A stretch of DNA of 64,000 nucleotides from Shimia sp. R10_1 (GCF_017744095.1 NZ_JAGHQX010000007.1:1-64000); one strand, 5' to 3'; positions 34,959 through 43,396 are shown, counted from the stretch's first letter. Notes: generated by a model not told the origin, from the letters alone. Program-made: numbers and translations.

Positions 34959-34974
34959 GGGATCTGAAGTGTTG

Positions 34975-35013
34975 AAAAACCCCGCGCACTCTTGTGACTG
35001 CGCGGGGTTTTTT
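34975..35013. terminator. Bidirectional terminator after the M3 peptidase gene
   Basis: A 14-bp stem AAAAACCCCGCGCA / TGCGCGGGGTTTTT with a 10-nt loop. A and T runs at the two ends allow use by the M3 gene on the plus strand and the lipoprotein gene on the minus strand. Confidence 0.9.
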
Positions 35014-35039
35014 GTGGCGAGGTAAGCCGGGTTTTGAGG

Positions 35040-35423
35040 TCAACCGATGATGTCGTGACCCCGGTTCTGCATGCAACGGATCAACACATCGCGCCGGGTG
35101 TGATCCCGCTCTGATGCGGCTTCGGCTGAGCCGACCAGCCCGCCAACAGCCGCGCCCACAACGGCACCTTCCAGAGCGTCATCTGCGTCTGCTGCGCCAA
35201 TCAAGCCGCCGACAACAGCGCCTGTGGCGGCGTATTCAGTGCCGGTGCCTTCAGTAAATGTCGCTGCTTTGGTGTGGCAGTGGGCATAATCATCATCAAA
35301 ATTGGCATTGCGCGTGCCGTCCACCGTGAGGGGGCGGTCCACTGGCGCTGTGCAGGCCCCAAGGACCATGGAGGCGCAAAGGCAGGCAAGCAATGCATTG
35401 TGGGACAGTTTGCGGTTGGTCAT
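35040..35423 (-). CDS. Small glycine-zipper lipoprotein
   Basis: 127 aa. The signal peptide ends in a lipobox (MVLGAC, Cys about residue 24). The C-terminal half carries a glycine-zipper repeat (TGAVVGGLIGAADADDALEGAVVGAAVGGLVGSAEAA), a pattern found in outer-membrane-associated proteins such as the OmpA-linked SlyB/17-kDa antigen group. Exact function is unknown. It is convergent with the M3 peptidase gene and has its own upstream region. Confidence 0.75.
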   Translation of the reverse strand: MTNRKLSHNALLACLCASMVLGACTAPVDRPLTVDGTRNANFDDDYAHCHTKAATFTEGTGTEYAATGAVVGGLIGAADADDALEGAVVGAAVGGLVGSAEAASERDHTRRDVLIRCMQNRGHDIIG

Positions 35424-35575
35424 GTGTCATTCCTTTGAAAATCGGTTTGTCTTGATGGCGGCTACCTAAGAGGAGTCGTTTTTCAATTCAAGAGGAAAGT
35501 TTTATGTTTTACGATAAAGTTTGCATGTAAGCTTTAATTGCTTTAGTGAGAGGCAACAACTTTTGGAGCAAAATC

Positions 35576-36085
35576 ATGAAATTAGTGGCCCGGCTCGCCA
35601 TGTTGATCACCATTGTCTATTTCACATTCGGCTGGTCTGTTTTGTGGGTCAGCGCGTTTCAGGGGCAGGGGGAAATGCTGGCGGACACGTTTGACATGCC
35701 GCTGGACACGCCAGTGCCTGGCACTTGGGCGTTGGTGGTGGGGATGATCATGATGTGGCCCGCCCTGATCAGTCTTGCACTTGGCTTCTGGGCGCTTGAC
35801 CGGATTTTATTGCTGCGTGACCCGCAGGATTTTTCGCGAATGGGAGACCACTTGCGCCGCTGTGCATGGGCTTTTCTCGGGTTTTGGCTGCTGAATGCGT
35901 TGAATGTGGCCATGCAGCCGATTGTGCTGACCGCACATCTTGCCCCGGAGATGCGCCCAGAATTTGAGCTGATCGACATTGATGTTGATGTGGTGTTCCT
36001 GGTTCTGGCAGCGGTGTTTCTGGCGATCAGTCGATCGCTCAAACAGGCGCAAGAAATTGCTGACGAGAACAGCCAGTTCCTGTAG
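35576..36085 (+). CDS. DUF2975 membrane protein
   Basis: 169 aa with four predicted transmembrane segments (about residues 5-25, 50-75, 95-120 and 140-160). It belongs to the DUF2975 family by its overall layout and by its partner. ATG 35576 follows GGAG; the GTG at 35546 is less likely. The next gene, 8 nt downstream, encodes a small XRE-type repressor. DUF2975 with a YozG-like Cro/CI protein is a recurring two-gene unit of unknown role. Confidence 0.75.
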   Translation: MKLVARLAMLITIVYFTFGWSVLWVSAFQGQGEMLADTFDMPLDTPVPGTWALVVGMIMMWPALISLALGFWALDRILLLRDPQDFSRMGDHLRRCAWAFLGFWLLNALNVAMQPIVLTAHLAPEMRPEFELIDIDVDVVFLVLAAVFLAISRSLKQAQEIADENSQFL

Positions 36086-36093
36086 GAGGCCGC

Positions 36094-36306
36094 ATGCCCA
36101 TTCGCATCAACCTCGACCTTGAACTGGTGAAACGCAAAATGACCTCGCGCGAGTTGGCGCAGGCCATTGGTTTGACGGAAACCAATCTGAGTTTGCTCAA
36201 GTCAGGCAAAGTGAAGGGTATTCGTTTCAACACATTAGAGGCGATCTGCGCGCATCTTGGATGTCAGCCAGGTGACATTTTGGAGTATGTCCCGGAAGAG
36301 GAGTAG
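36094..36306 (+). CDS. Small XRE/Cro-CI family transcriptional regulator
   Basis: 70 aa consisting of almost nothing but a helix-turn-helix: VKRKMTSRELAQAIGLTETNLSLLKSGKVKGIRFNTLEAICAHLGCQPGDILEY. The ending resembles YozG-type regulators. AGGAGG lies a few nt before ATG 36094. It probably regulates itself and the co-transcribed DUF2975 gene. Confidence 0.88.
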   Translation: MPIRINLDLELVKRKMTSRELAQAIGLTETNLSLLKSGKVKGIRFNTLEAICAHLGCQPGDILEYVPEEE

Positions 36307-36367
36307 GTTTCAGGGGCACTTCCCCTGCCGCCTCTGCGATCTGGCGACTTCGGGATATTTTTATAAT

Positions 36368-36399
36368 GAAAAAAGCCCGGGCGGTGCGGCCCGGGCTTT
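36368..36399. terminator. Bidirectional terminator between the XRE gene and the phosphohexomutase gene
   Basis: A perfect 11-bp stem AAAGCCCGGGC / GCCCGGGCTTT (36372-36382 / 36389-36399) with a 6-nt loop. A-run on the left, T-run on the right, so it can stop both converging transcripts. Confidence 0.9.
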
Positions 36400-36425
36400 G
36401 TGTGTTTCTGATGCGCAAGGGCGCG

Positions 36426-37922
36426 TCAGATGGTTTGATCGTACTCGCCAACACCGGGTTCGGTGCGGATCACAGCGTCGATGTCGGCAAAGATGGCGCG
36501 CATTTCTGCTTCGCTTTCGGCACTTTCGATCACCACAACGAGGTTGGGTGTGTTGGACGAGGCGCGCACAAGGCCCCAGCTGCCATTGTCGAGAATGACG
36601 CGGGCACCGTTGACGGTGACGACCTCCTTGATGGCGCGGCCCGCGATGGTTTCGCCAGCCTCGTGTTTGGCCACCAGTTTGGCCACCAGACGTTCGAGAA
36701 TGTCATATTTCTCAGTGTCAGAGGCATAGGGCGACATGGTCGGGGTGGACCATGTTTTCGGCAGGGCCTTGCGCAGGTCAGACATTTTCATGTCTGGGTT
36801 GCGGTCAAGCATTTTGCAGACTTCCACGGCGACGCGCATGCCGCAGTCATAGCCACGCCCAATCGGCTCTGCGAGGAAGTAGTGGCCGGATTTTTCAAAG
36901 CCGGCCAATGCGCCGAGTTCATGCACCCGGCGTTTCATGTGGCTGTGGCCGGTTTTCCAGTAGTCGGTTTTGGCGCCGGTCGCGAGCAGGTCTGGATCAG
37001 CGGCATACAGGCCGGTGGATTTCACATCCGCCACAAAAGTCGCGTCGGGATAGATCTTGCCCAGATCCTTGGCCATGATCACGCCGACCTTGTCGGCAAA
37101 TATCTCTTCGCCCTCGTCATCCACCACGCCGCAGCGGTCGCCATCGCCATCAAAGCCAAGCGCGAGATCGGCGCCGGAGGCTTTCACGCTGTCAGACATG
37201 TCGTGCAGCATCAGCATGGCTTCGGGGTTGGGGTTGTAGTTTGGGAAGGTGTAGTCAAGCTCACAATGGCTCTCGACCACCTCAACGCCGATGCGTTTGA
37301 AGATTTCGGGCGCAAAGGCGGCTGCGGTGCCGTTGCCTGTGGCGCAGACCACTTTGAGCGGGCGCGACATTTTGAAATCACCCACCAGATCGTCGATATA
37401 GGCTTCGCGCACGCCGTCCACGACCTCATGTTTGCCGCCATCATGGGCGTCAAAATCGCCATTGAGCACAATGTCACGCAGTTCCGCCATTTCATCCGGG
37501 CCGTGCGTGAGGGGTTTCTCAAAGCCCATTTTCACGCCAGTCCAGCCGTTGGGGTTGTGAGAGGCGGTGACCATCGCCACAGCGGGCGCATTGAGGTGAA
37601 ATTGAGAGAAATACGCCATTGGTGACAGGGCAGGGCCGATGTCTTTGACGTGAATGCCCGCCTTCATCAGGCCCACGATCAGCGCCATTTTGATGGCCAC
37701 AGAATAGTCGCGGTAGTCATTGCCAACGGCGATCACCGGCTCAATCCCACGGCGGCGCATTTGAGTTCCGAGACCAAAGCCAAGCGCAGTCATGCCAGGC
37801 AGGTTAATCTCTTCCGGAAACTGCCAGCGGGCGTCATATTCACGAAAGCCGGTTGGCTTGATCATCGGATCGCGCAGAAATTCCCATGTATTGGGACGCA
37901 CGTCGGCAATCGGTTTCTTCAT
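36426..37922 (-). CDS. Phosphomannomutase/phosphoglucomutase
   Basis: 498 aa alpha-D-phosphohexomutase. The phosphoserine loop is TASHNPNGWTGVKMG (Ser121), the metal-binding loop GFDGDGDRCG is intact, and a sugar-binding GEKSGH-like loop appears as FEKSGHY. It converts mannose- or glucose-6-phosphate to the 1-phosphate, feeding nucleotide sugars. It lies 58 nt after kdsA at the end of the capsule export operon, so its product is probably used for capsule or lipopolysaccharide. AlgC-like dual specificity is possible. Confidence 0.92.
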   Translation of the reverse strand: MKKPIADVRPNTWEFLRDPMIKPTGFREYDARWQFPEEINLPGMTALGFGLGTQMRRRGIEPVIAVGNDYRDYSVAIKMALIVGLMKAGIHVKDIGPALSPMAYFSQFHLNAPAVAMVTASHNPNGWTGVKMGFEKPLTHGPDEMAELRDIVLNGDFDAHDGGKHEVVDGVREAYIDDLVGDFKMSRPLKVVCATGNGTAAAFAPEIFKRIGVEVVESHCELDYTFPNYNPNPEAMLMLHDMSDSVKASGADLALGFDGDGDRCGVVDDEGEEIFADKVGVIMAKDLGKIYPDATFVADVKSTGLYAADPDLLATGAKTDYWKTGHSHMKRRVHELGALAGFEKSGHYFLAEPIGRGYDCGMRVAVEVCKMLDRNPDMKMSDLRKALPKTWSTPTMSPYASDTEKYDILERLVAKLVAKHEAGETIAGRAIKEVVTVNGARVILDNGSWGLVRASSNTPNLVVVIESAESEAEMRAIFADIDAVIRTEPGVGEYDQTI

Positions 37923-37980
37923 GTCAAATACTCTCTACTAAAATATGCTTCGGGATCGTTGGAAGCGGGATAAAAGCGGG

Positions 37981-38814
37981 TCAGATGGCAATTGGATTGG
38001 CCTTTGCCAAAGCATCAAATTGCATCAGAGAGGTGACAAGCGCACCCATTTGATCAAGCGGGATCATGTTTGGGCCATCAGAGGGGGCATTGTCTGGGTT
38101 TTCGTGCGTTTCGATGAAAACAGCGGCAGTTCCGATACTCACGGCAGCGCGCGCCATGACTGGTGCAAACTCACGCTGGCCACCAGAGCTGCCGCCTTGC
38201 CCGCCGGGTTGCTGCACAGAGTGGGTGGCATCCATCACGACAGGATAGCCGGTTTTTGCCATCTGCGGCAGAGAGCGCATGTCCGCCACAAGCGTGTTGT
38301 AGCCAAACGACGTGCCGCGCTCTGTCAGTAGGATGTTTGTATTGCCGGTGCTTTCGATTTTGGTGACGATATTGCCCATTTCCCAAGGGGCAAGGAACTG
38401 GCCCTTTTTCACATTCACCGCGGCGCCGGTGTTGCCAGCTGCGAGCAGCATATCTGTCTGACGGCAAAGGAATGCTGGGATTTGCAGGATGTCCACGGCT
38501 TTAGCTGCGATGGCGCATTGCTCTTCGGTGTGAACATCGGTCAGCACCGGCACGCCAAAATCTTTGCGAATGCCATCGAGCACGGCAAGGCCGGCGTCAA
38601 TGCCCATGCCGCGAATGCCCGAGAGCGAAGTGCGGTTGGCTTTGTCATAGCTGGCCTTAAACACATATTGCGCTCCGGCCGCTTCGCAGGCTTCTTTCAT
38701 GGTGCCTGCGATCATCTCTGCGTGGTCTTTGCTTTCCAGCTGGCACGGGCCGGCAATCACGGTCAGCGGGAGGTCGTTGCCGATGGTCAGATTGCCAACG
38801 TTTACATGTTTCAT
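37981..38814 (-). CDS. kdsA: 3-deoxy-8-phosphooctulonate synthase
   Basis: 277 aa. The sequence follows KdsA throughout: IAGPCQLESKDHAEMIAG, FKASYDKANRTSLSGIRGMG, VLTDVHTEEQCAI, DILQIPAFLCRQTDML and DATHSVQQPGGQGGSSGGQREF. It condenses arabinose-5-phosphate and phosphoenolpyruvate to Kdo-8-phosphate. ATG 38814 overlaps the kpsE stop as TGATG. Being inside a kpsT-kpsE operon suggests dedicated supply of Kdo for the capsule linker, although it may also serve lipid A core. Confidence 0.96.
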   Translation of the reverse strand: MKHVNVGNLTIGNDLPLTVIAGPCQLESKDHAEMIAGTMKEACEAAGAQYVFKASYDKANRTSLSGIRGMGIDAGLAVLDGIRKDFGVPVLTDVHTEEQCAIAAKAVDILQIPAFLCRQTDMLLAAGNTGAAVNVKKGQFLAPWEMGNIVTKIESTGNTNILLTERGTSFGYNTLVADMRSLPQMAKTGYPVVMDATHSVQQPGGQGGSSGGQREFAPVMARAAVSIGTAAVFIETHENPDNAPSDGPNMIPLDQMGALVTSLMQFDALAKANPIAI

Positions 38815-40448
38815 CACGAAGATACCTGTTCTCTGAGGATGGACGCTGTGAGCGAAATCATCAGATAGATGCCTGAAAAGATGAGGAAGGCCAAGATCGT
38901 GTTTTCAAACTTGCGCGGATAAGAAGGATCTTGCGACGCAACAGGCACCACAGATGTGGTGAGGTAGCGCACTTGCCGGTTTGCCTCCAGCTCGGTCTGT
39001 TTGAGGGTTTGCAGGGCGGATTGCATCAACAGATCCGCCGTGGCGAGATCGGCCTGTGCCATTTGGATCTGGGCGGTTTGCTGTGCCAGAGATGTCTCCC
39101 CTTGTGTGGCCTCTGTCATTTCGCTTTGCAGTCGGGCCAAAAGGCTGTTGAGGCGGCGGATGTCACCGCGCACGCCATCGACACGGGCCTGATTTGGGCG
39201 CGCATTGTCTTCCAGCGCGGCCAGTTGCAGTTCTTTTTCCTGCAGCTGGATTTGCACATTGGAAATCTGTTGGCGCAGGGAGGCGATCACGCCCTCTGGG
39301 TCAAGAATGGTGGTTTCTTGCAAGGCCACCATCGCAGCCTGTGCTTCGCGCCGCTCGGCCTTGGCCTGTTCCAGGCTGAAACGGGCATCTTTCAGCTGGT
39401 CTTCGCGCTTGCGCTGAGACAGATCATCGACGCGTTGTTCGGCATATCCGATCAGAGCCTCCGCAAAGCGGGCGGAGGTTTGAGGATCGGGGGTTGCGAT
39501 TTCCATGCGGATCACGCCTTCGGTCGGATCGTAGCCGATTTTGACGTACTTCTTATAAAGCTTGTAGGCCTTTTCGTTTGAGGCATCCACATCGAGGCGC
39601 TGCACGGGGTCAACCTCAGGCTGGCTGAAGGTGGATTTGAATCCCTCATCCCTATCCAGACGGAGCATCGCATCCTTGGAGGCGAGATAGCTTTGCGTTG
39701 CGATGCTGTCCTGATTGGTGGCAAACTGTGTGCCAGACAAAAGCCCGCCAATACCAGACCCGCCACCTGTCGCGTCGGCTTGTAGGATCAGGAACTCTGA
39801 TTTGGTGGAGTACATTGGTGTTGCAACAGCGTAAAAATACCAGCCTGCAAAGATCGTGGGCAGGAAAACAAAGGCTGACAGACGTGCAAGCAACAGCAAC
39901 AGACGTCTGCGGCGGCGGCGTGCGATGTCTTTTTGGATTTCTCCGATTTCCATCGCGCGCATTTCGGACGGCGAGACGGTTTCTGTTGAGGGGAGGCCCG
40001 CTTTGCCAACAGGTGCGGTTTGGGGCAATTGGATGCGCCCAACAGCAGCAGACTTTTCCGCTTTGTTGGAGGGGATCATATCCAACATGTTGGTGCGTTG
40101 AAACGGATCAATGCCCGCCTTACGCAAAACCCGCACGGCATCATAATCTGAAGTGGCCGGGAGTTCGTTTTTTTGTGCCACACGGCGCGCGAGCCGCAGT
40201 TGACGGCCTGTGAGACCCTCGCGCTTGATTGCGTCAATCTCTGCGTCGGCGCCTTGTGGCGTCGGCTGTGCGGGATCTTGCGCCTGAGGCGTTTGGGGGG
40301 CAGCCCCTTTTTGCGGCAGCACCATTTTCATCTGCGCGCGTGCCTCCGCTGCCTCAGCAGCAGGGGTGCCGCTTATGCCCTGCGCGCCGTCGGCGATTGG
40401 CTCTGAGCGCCGGATGCGGAATTTCTTAGCCCTGGGTTTGGTAGTCAT
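38814..40448 (-). CDS. kpsE: Capsule polysaccharide export inner-membrane protein, KpsE/BexC family
   Basis: 544 aa. Residues 1-about 185 form a Pro/Gln/Ala-rich, then basic, cytoplasmic region; a transmembrane helix follows (about 186-210, after RRRRRR); the periplasmic part (about 215-510) has long coiled coils rich in Gln and Glu; a second helix lies at the C-terminus. E. coli KpsE is about 380 aa, so the N-terminal region is an added extension. KpsE links the ABC exporter to the outer-membrane channel. It overlaps kpsT by 23 nt and kdsA by 1 nt. Confidence 0.88.
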   Translation of the reverse strand: MTTKPRAKKFRIRRSEPIADGAQGISGTPAAEAAEARAQMKMVLPQKGAAPQTPQAQDPAQPTPQGADAEIDAIKREGLTGRQLRLARRVAQKNELPATSDYDAVRVLRKAGIDPFQRTNMLDMIPSNKAEKSAAVGRIQLPQTAPVGKAGLPSTETVSPSEMRAMEIGEIQKDIARRRRRRLLLLLARLSAFVFLPTIFAGWYFYAVATPMYSTKSEFLILQADATGGGSGIGGLLSGTQFATNQDSIATQSYLASKDAMLRLDRDEGFKSTFSQPEVDPVQRLDVDASNEKAYKLYKKYVKIGYDPTEGVIRMEIATPDPQTSARFAEALIGYAEQRVDDLSQRKREDQLKDARFSLEQAKAERREAQAAMVALQETTILDPEGVIASLRQQISNVQIQLQEKELQLAALEDNARPNQARVDGVRGDIRRLNSLLARLQSEMTEATQGETSLAQQTAQIQMAQADLATADLLMQSALQTLKQTELEANRQVRYLTTSVVPVASQDPSYPRKFENTILAFLIFSGIYLMISLTASILREQVSS

Positions 40449-41085
40449 AGAGCTGCTTCGCTTCTTCCAAGGTGTCGAACATGTGGAGCTTGCCGTTCAG
40501 CAGAACGGCGGCCGAGCGCGCAAATTTCTCAAGAACCTGCGGCTGGTGTGACACGATCACGATTGTGGTGGTGCGCAGGCGTTCGCGCAGCACATCACCG
40601 GCTTTTTTGTTAAACTCGACATCTGTCGAGGAGGGCATGCCCTCGTCAATCAGATACATATCAAAATCCAGAGCAAGCATCAGCGCAAAGGTGAAGCGCG
40701 AGCGCATGCCGGAGGAATAGGTGCCCAGAGGCTGATCGAAGTATTCGCCAAGATTGCAGAGCCAGCGACAGAAGGCTTCAACATAATCCGGGTCAAGGCC
40801 ATAGAGCCGGGCGATATAGCGGCTGTTTTCCACGGCGGTGTGTTTGTTCACAACGCCCCCCATGAACCCCAATGGGAACGAAATACGGCAGTCGCGCCGG
40901 ATCACGCCTTCATCCGGTTTTTCAAGGCCAGCCATCATATTGATCAACGTGGTTTTGCCGGTGCCATTGGGCGCAAGAATGCCCAGAGAGTTTCCCAAGT
41001 CCACGCGAAAAGACACCTGCTCAAGGATGACCTTGCGCTGTGTGCCGGTCCAGAAGGACTTACTCACGTTGTCGAACTCGAGCAT
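40426..41085 (-). CDS. kpsT: Capsule polysaccharide ABC exporter ATP-binding protein, KpsT family
   Basis: 219 aa. Walker A is LAPNGTGKTTL, the signature helix is YSSGMRSRFTFAL (the modified form typical of polysaccharide exporters rather than LSGGQ), and Walker B is MYLIDEGM. It would power export of a Kdo-linked capsular polysaccharide. I prefer ATG 41085 because AGGAG is seven nt upstream; ATG 41109 has no such site. The permease partner KpsM is not encoded next to it or anywhere in the window, so it must be elsewhere. Confidence 0.9.
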   Translation of the reverse strand: MLEFDNVSKSFWTGTQRKVILEQVSFRVDLGNSLGILAPNGTGKTTLINMMAGLEKPDEGVIRRDCRISFPLGFMGGVVNKHTAVENSRYIARLYGLDPDYVEAFCRWLCNLGEYFDQPLGTYSSGMRSRFTFALMLALDFDMYLIDEGMPSSTDVEFNKKAGDVLRERLRTTTIVIVSHQPQVLEKFARSAAVLLNGKLHMFDTLEEAKQLYDYQTQG

Positions 41086-41305
41086 GCACTGCTCCTGAAT
41101 ACTGCTCATGAAGGCGTGGACTCGATGGAGTATAGCCTGCGATTGTTAACGCTCTGTCGGCGATTTGTCCCAATATGAAGGATTGTAGGTCGTATTAGCA
41201 ACTATCTGCGGCAAGATTGCGGCGATAACGACAGAAAATTGAAGCGTATTTCTCACAATTTGTGGTGGGCTGCTGTTGAGGGGCCGAAAGAACGCCCTCC
41301 AGACG

Positions 41306-41334
41306 AAAAAAGGCGCTGCAATCTGCAGCGCCTT
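41306..41334 (-). terminator. Terminator of the metal permease operon
   Basis: A perfect 11-bp stem AAGGCGCTGCA / TGCAGCGCCTT with a 3-nt loop, preceded on the plus strand by an A-run that becomes the T-tract for minus-strand transcription. It lies 23 nt after the permease stop. Confidence 0.85.
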
Positions 41335-41356
41335 GGAATGCTCGGTTGGGTCTTTA

Positions 41357-42391
41357 TCAGGCGACTGCCTGCCAGACAGAGCCTGCGATCAGAGCGCCCA
41401 GCATGGCGTAGCCGAAATAGGCGGCAAACACGCGCGGCTTTACAAGGGCCCAGACAGCGATGGCTGCCGGGATACAGCTGACCCCCCCCGCGATGACAAA
41501 AGACATGGCGGCGCCGTTGGACATGCCCTGCTCCAGCAGACCCGCGACCAGGGGCACGGCGGCGTAGCCATTGAGGTAGGCCGGTGCGCCAACCAATGCG
41601 CCGAGCACGATCGGGCGGAAACCATCCCCCCCCAGAACCTGAGCAATCCATTCTGCGGGCACATAGTGGATCATCAGGGCTTCGATCACATAGGCGAGCA
41701 GCAACCATTTGAGCAGGAAGATGCCGTTTTGAAGGGTTGTTTCACGGAAGATCACGCGGCGGTCGCTGTCTTGCCAGAACTTCCATTCAGGTTTGCCTGA
41801 GAAGGGTTTCTTTGCACCGCAGCACCCGCCAACTTGCGGTTTCTCACGCAGTGGATCCGTGAACACGGGGGTAGATTTCAAAAGCATTGTTCCAAACCCA
41901 CCGAGCAGGCCGAGGCCAATGGCAGACAGTGTTTTGGCGATGGCAAATTCAAAGCCGAGCGTGCCGGAGGTGATGGCAAACATCGCTGGGTCCATCAGCG
42001 GAGAGGCCAGCCAAAACGCCATGACGGCAGAAAGCGGCGCCCCAACAGCGAGCAAAGCGGCGATAAAAGGGATCACTTCACAAGAGCAGAAGGGCGACAG
42101 GCCCCCCAGAAGCGCCGCCAGAAAGATCATCCGGGTTTCGCGGCCCTCAAAGGCTTTGGCGAGCAGAGTCTCTGCGCCGGTTGCCTTGAGATAGCCAATT
42201 GCAAAGACCGCAAAGAGGATGAAGGGGGCCGTGTGCATCAGCGCCCCGGTTGTGAAATTCACCGTGGGTATGAATTGCGGCCAATCGAGCACCGCCACGG
42301 CGAGTAGGATCACAATGCTGGCCGCCCATGCCGAGTCGATGCGGGCCAGGGTTTTGCGCAGGGGGGATGGGGCTTGCGTGAGATCAGTCAT
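41357..42391 (-). CDS. Metal permease of the SO_0444/ArsP-like (DUF318) family
   Basis: 344 aa with about eight to ten transmembrane helices. The motif LLGGLSPFCSCEVIPFIAALL contains the CSC pattern of this family, and a hydrophilic central loop contains GGCCGAKK, a likely metal-binding Cys pair. GAPAYLNGYAAVPLV is also conserved. Family members export copper, zinc or organoarsenicals. ATG 42391 is preferred (AAGGA eight nt upstream) and lies inside the end of the arsR gene. With ArsR control, metal-induced efflux is the simplest reading. Confidence 0.82.
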   Translation of the reverse strand: MTDLTQAPSPLRKTLARIDSAWAASIVILLAVAVLDWPQFIPTVNFTTGALMHTAPFILFAVFAIGYLKATGAETLLAKAFEGRETRMIFLAALLGGLSPFCSCEVIPFIAALLAVGAPLSAVMAFWLASPLMDPAMFAITSGTLGFEFAIAKTLSAIGLGLLGGFGTMLLKSTPVFTDPLREKPQVGGCCGAKKPFSGKPEWKFWQDSDRRVIFRETTLQNGIFLLKWLLLAYVIEALMIHYVPAEWIAQVLGGDGFRPIVLGALVGAPAYLNGYAAVPLVAGLLEQGMSNGAAMSFVIAGGVSCIPAAIAVWALVKPRVFAAYFGYAMLGALIAGSVWQAVA

Positions 42392-42728
42392 GGTCATGGT
42401 CCTTGCAGGTCTGCAGCTCATCAGCGCAGCATTCTTTGAGCAGAAAGGCTGACAGATCGCGCACCGCGTCATAGGCGACAGCGGCACAAATGATCGAGCG
42501 GCCCTGTTTTTGCTGTGTCACAAGCCCGGCTTGGGCGAGGATTTTCATGTGATGCGTGAGGGTGGAACCGGTGACGCCGGTGCGTTTCCCAAGTTCACCA
42601 ATGGAAAGCCCGTCTGCACCGGCCCGCACAAGACAGCGCAGCACGGCGAGGCGTTGCTCTGATCCTAGGGCGGCGAAGGTGGAGGCGGCCACTTCAAGAG
42701 AGATATCGGAGGAACTATTGTGTTTCAT
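42384..42728 (-). CDS. ArsR-family metal-responsive repressor
   Basis: 114 aa winged helix repressor: SIGELGKRTGVTGSTLTHHMKILAQAGLVTQQKQGRS. It lacks the classical CVC arsenic site; candidate metal ligands are the Cys pair in KECCADEL, the Cys in LQTCKDH, and the C-terminal HDHD. It is the first gene of the permease operon and starts within an inverted repeat, so autoregulation is likely. Confidence 0.9.
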   Translation of the reverse strand: MKHNSSSDISLEVAASTFAALGSEQRLAVLRCLVRAGADGLSIGELGKRTGVTGSTLTHHMKILAQAGLVTQQKQGRSIICAAVAYDAVRDLSAFLLKECCADELQTCKDHDHD

Positions 42729-42749
42729 ATTTCTAAAAATATCGAAATA
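42728..42749. promoter_or_regulatory. First ArsR operator candidate, overlapping the arsR start
   Basis: TATTTC (42728-42733), ten nt, GAAATA (42744-42749). It shares the half-site with the perfect palindrome at 42767-42790. Position over the arsR start codon fits repression of translation initiation region or promoter. Confidence 0.45.
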
Positions 42750-42766
42750 AAGTCTTCGTGCAAGGG

Positions 42767-42790
42767 TTATTTCGAATATTGTCGAAATAA
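42767..42790. promoter_or_regulatory. Second ArsR operator, perfect palindrome
   Basis: TTATTTCGA (42767-42775), six nt, TCGAAATAA (42782-42790): a perfect 9-bp inverted repeat. It lies between the divergent arsR and uracil-glycosylase-like genes, 24 nt before the latter's start, so both directions may be regulated. Confidence 0.7.
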
Positions 42791-42814
42791 CTGTCGGCGG
42801 GTATCTGTTCTGGC

Positions 42815-43396
42815 ATGTCGTTGATCGAAGAGATTCAAGCCTGCCGCCTCTGCACGGACCGCTTTGCGCATACTGCCACGGCGCATATCCCGCGCCCTGT
42901 GGCCTGGTTTCGCCCTGATGCGCGCATTTTGGTGGTTGGACAGGCGCCGGGTGCGCGCGTGCATGAAAGCGGCCGACCTTTCACCGATCGGTCAGGGGAT
43001 CGGCTTCGGGAATGGATGGGCGTGCAAAATGCTGTTTTTTATGACCGATCACGTATCGCCATAGTGCCTATGGCGTTTTGTTTTCCCGGCTACAACGCCA
43101 AGGGCAGCGATCTGCCACCTCCGCCGATTTGCGCAAAAACATGGCGCAGTGACGTGATGGAAACGCTTGCAGATGTGTCGCTGACTTTGGTGATTGGCGG
43201 CTATGCGCAGAAATGGCATTTGGGCACTAAGACCGGCGTGACAGACACTGTGGCGCAGTGGCGTCGCTTTGCGCCGCATGTCTACCCCTTGCCTCATCCG
43301 TCCTGGCGCAATACGGCATGGCTGAAGAAACATCCGTGGTTTGCTGAGGAGCTGTTGCCCAGCCTGCAGGCCCGTATCAAGGAGGCTCTGGCGTGA
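42815..43396 (+). CDS. Uracil-DNA glycosylase superfamily protein
   Basis: 193 aa. Motif 1 is GQAPGARVHESGRPFTDRSGDRL, like family 4 and related uracil-DNA glycosylases; motif 2 is PLPHPSWRN. An N-terminal CRLC pair exists, but the four-Cys iron-sulfur arrangement of family 4 is incomplete, so it belongs to an atypical branch. It may remove uracil or other damaged bases. No clear ribosome binding site precedes ATG 42815. Its end overlaps the SseB-like start by 4 nt. Confidence 0.8.
   Translation: MSLIEEIQACRLCTDRFAHTATAHIPRPVAWFRPDARILVVGQAPGARVHESGRPFTDRSGDRLREWMGVQNAVFYDRSRIAIVPMAFCFPGYNAKGSDLPPPPICAKTWRSDVMETLADVSLTLVIGGYAQKWHLGTKTGVTDTVAQWRRFAPHVYPLPHPSWRNTAWLKKHPWFAEELLPSLQARIKEALA

Noticed and set aside
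36366-37625. 419-aa plus-strand frame opposite the phosphohexomutase gene
   Set aside because: Starts inside a terminator hairpin and is antisense to a clear enzyme.
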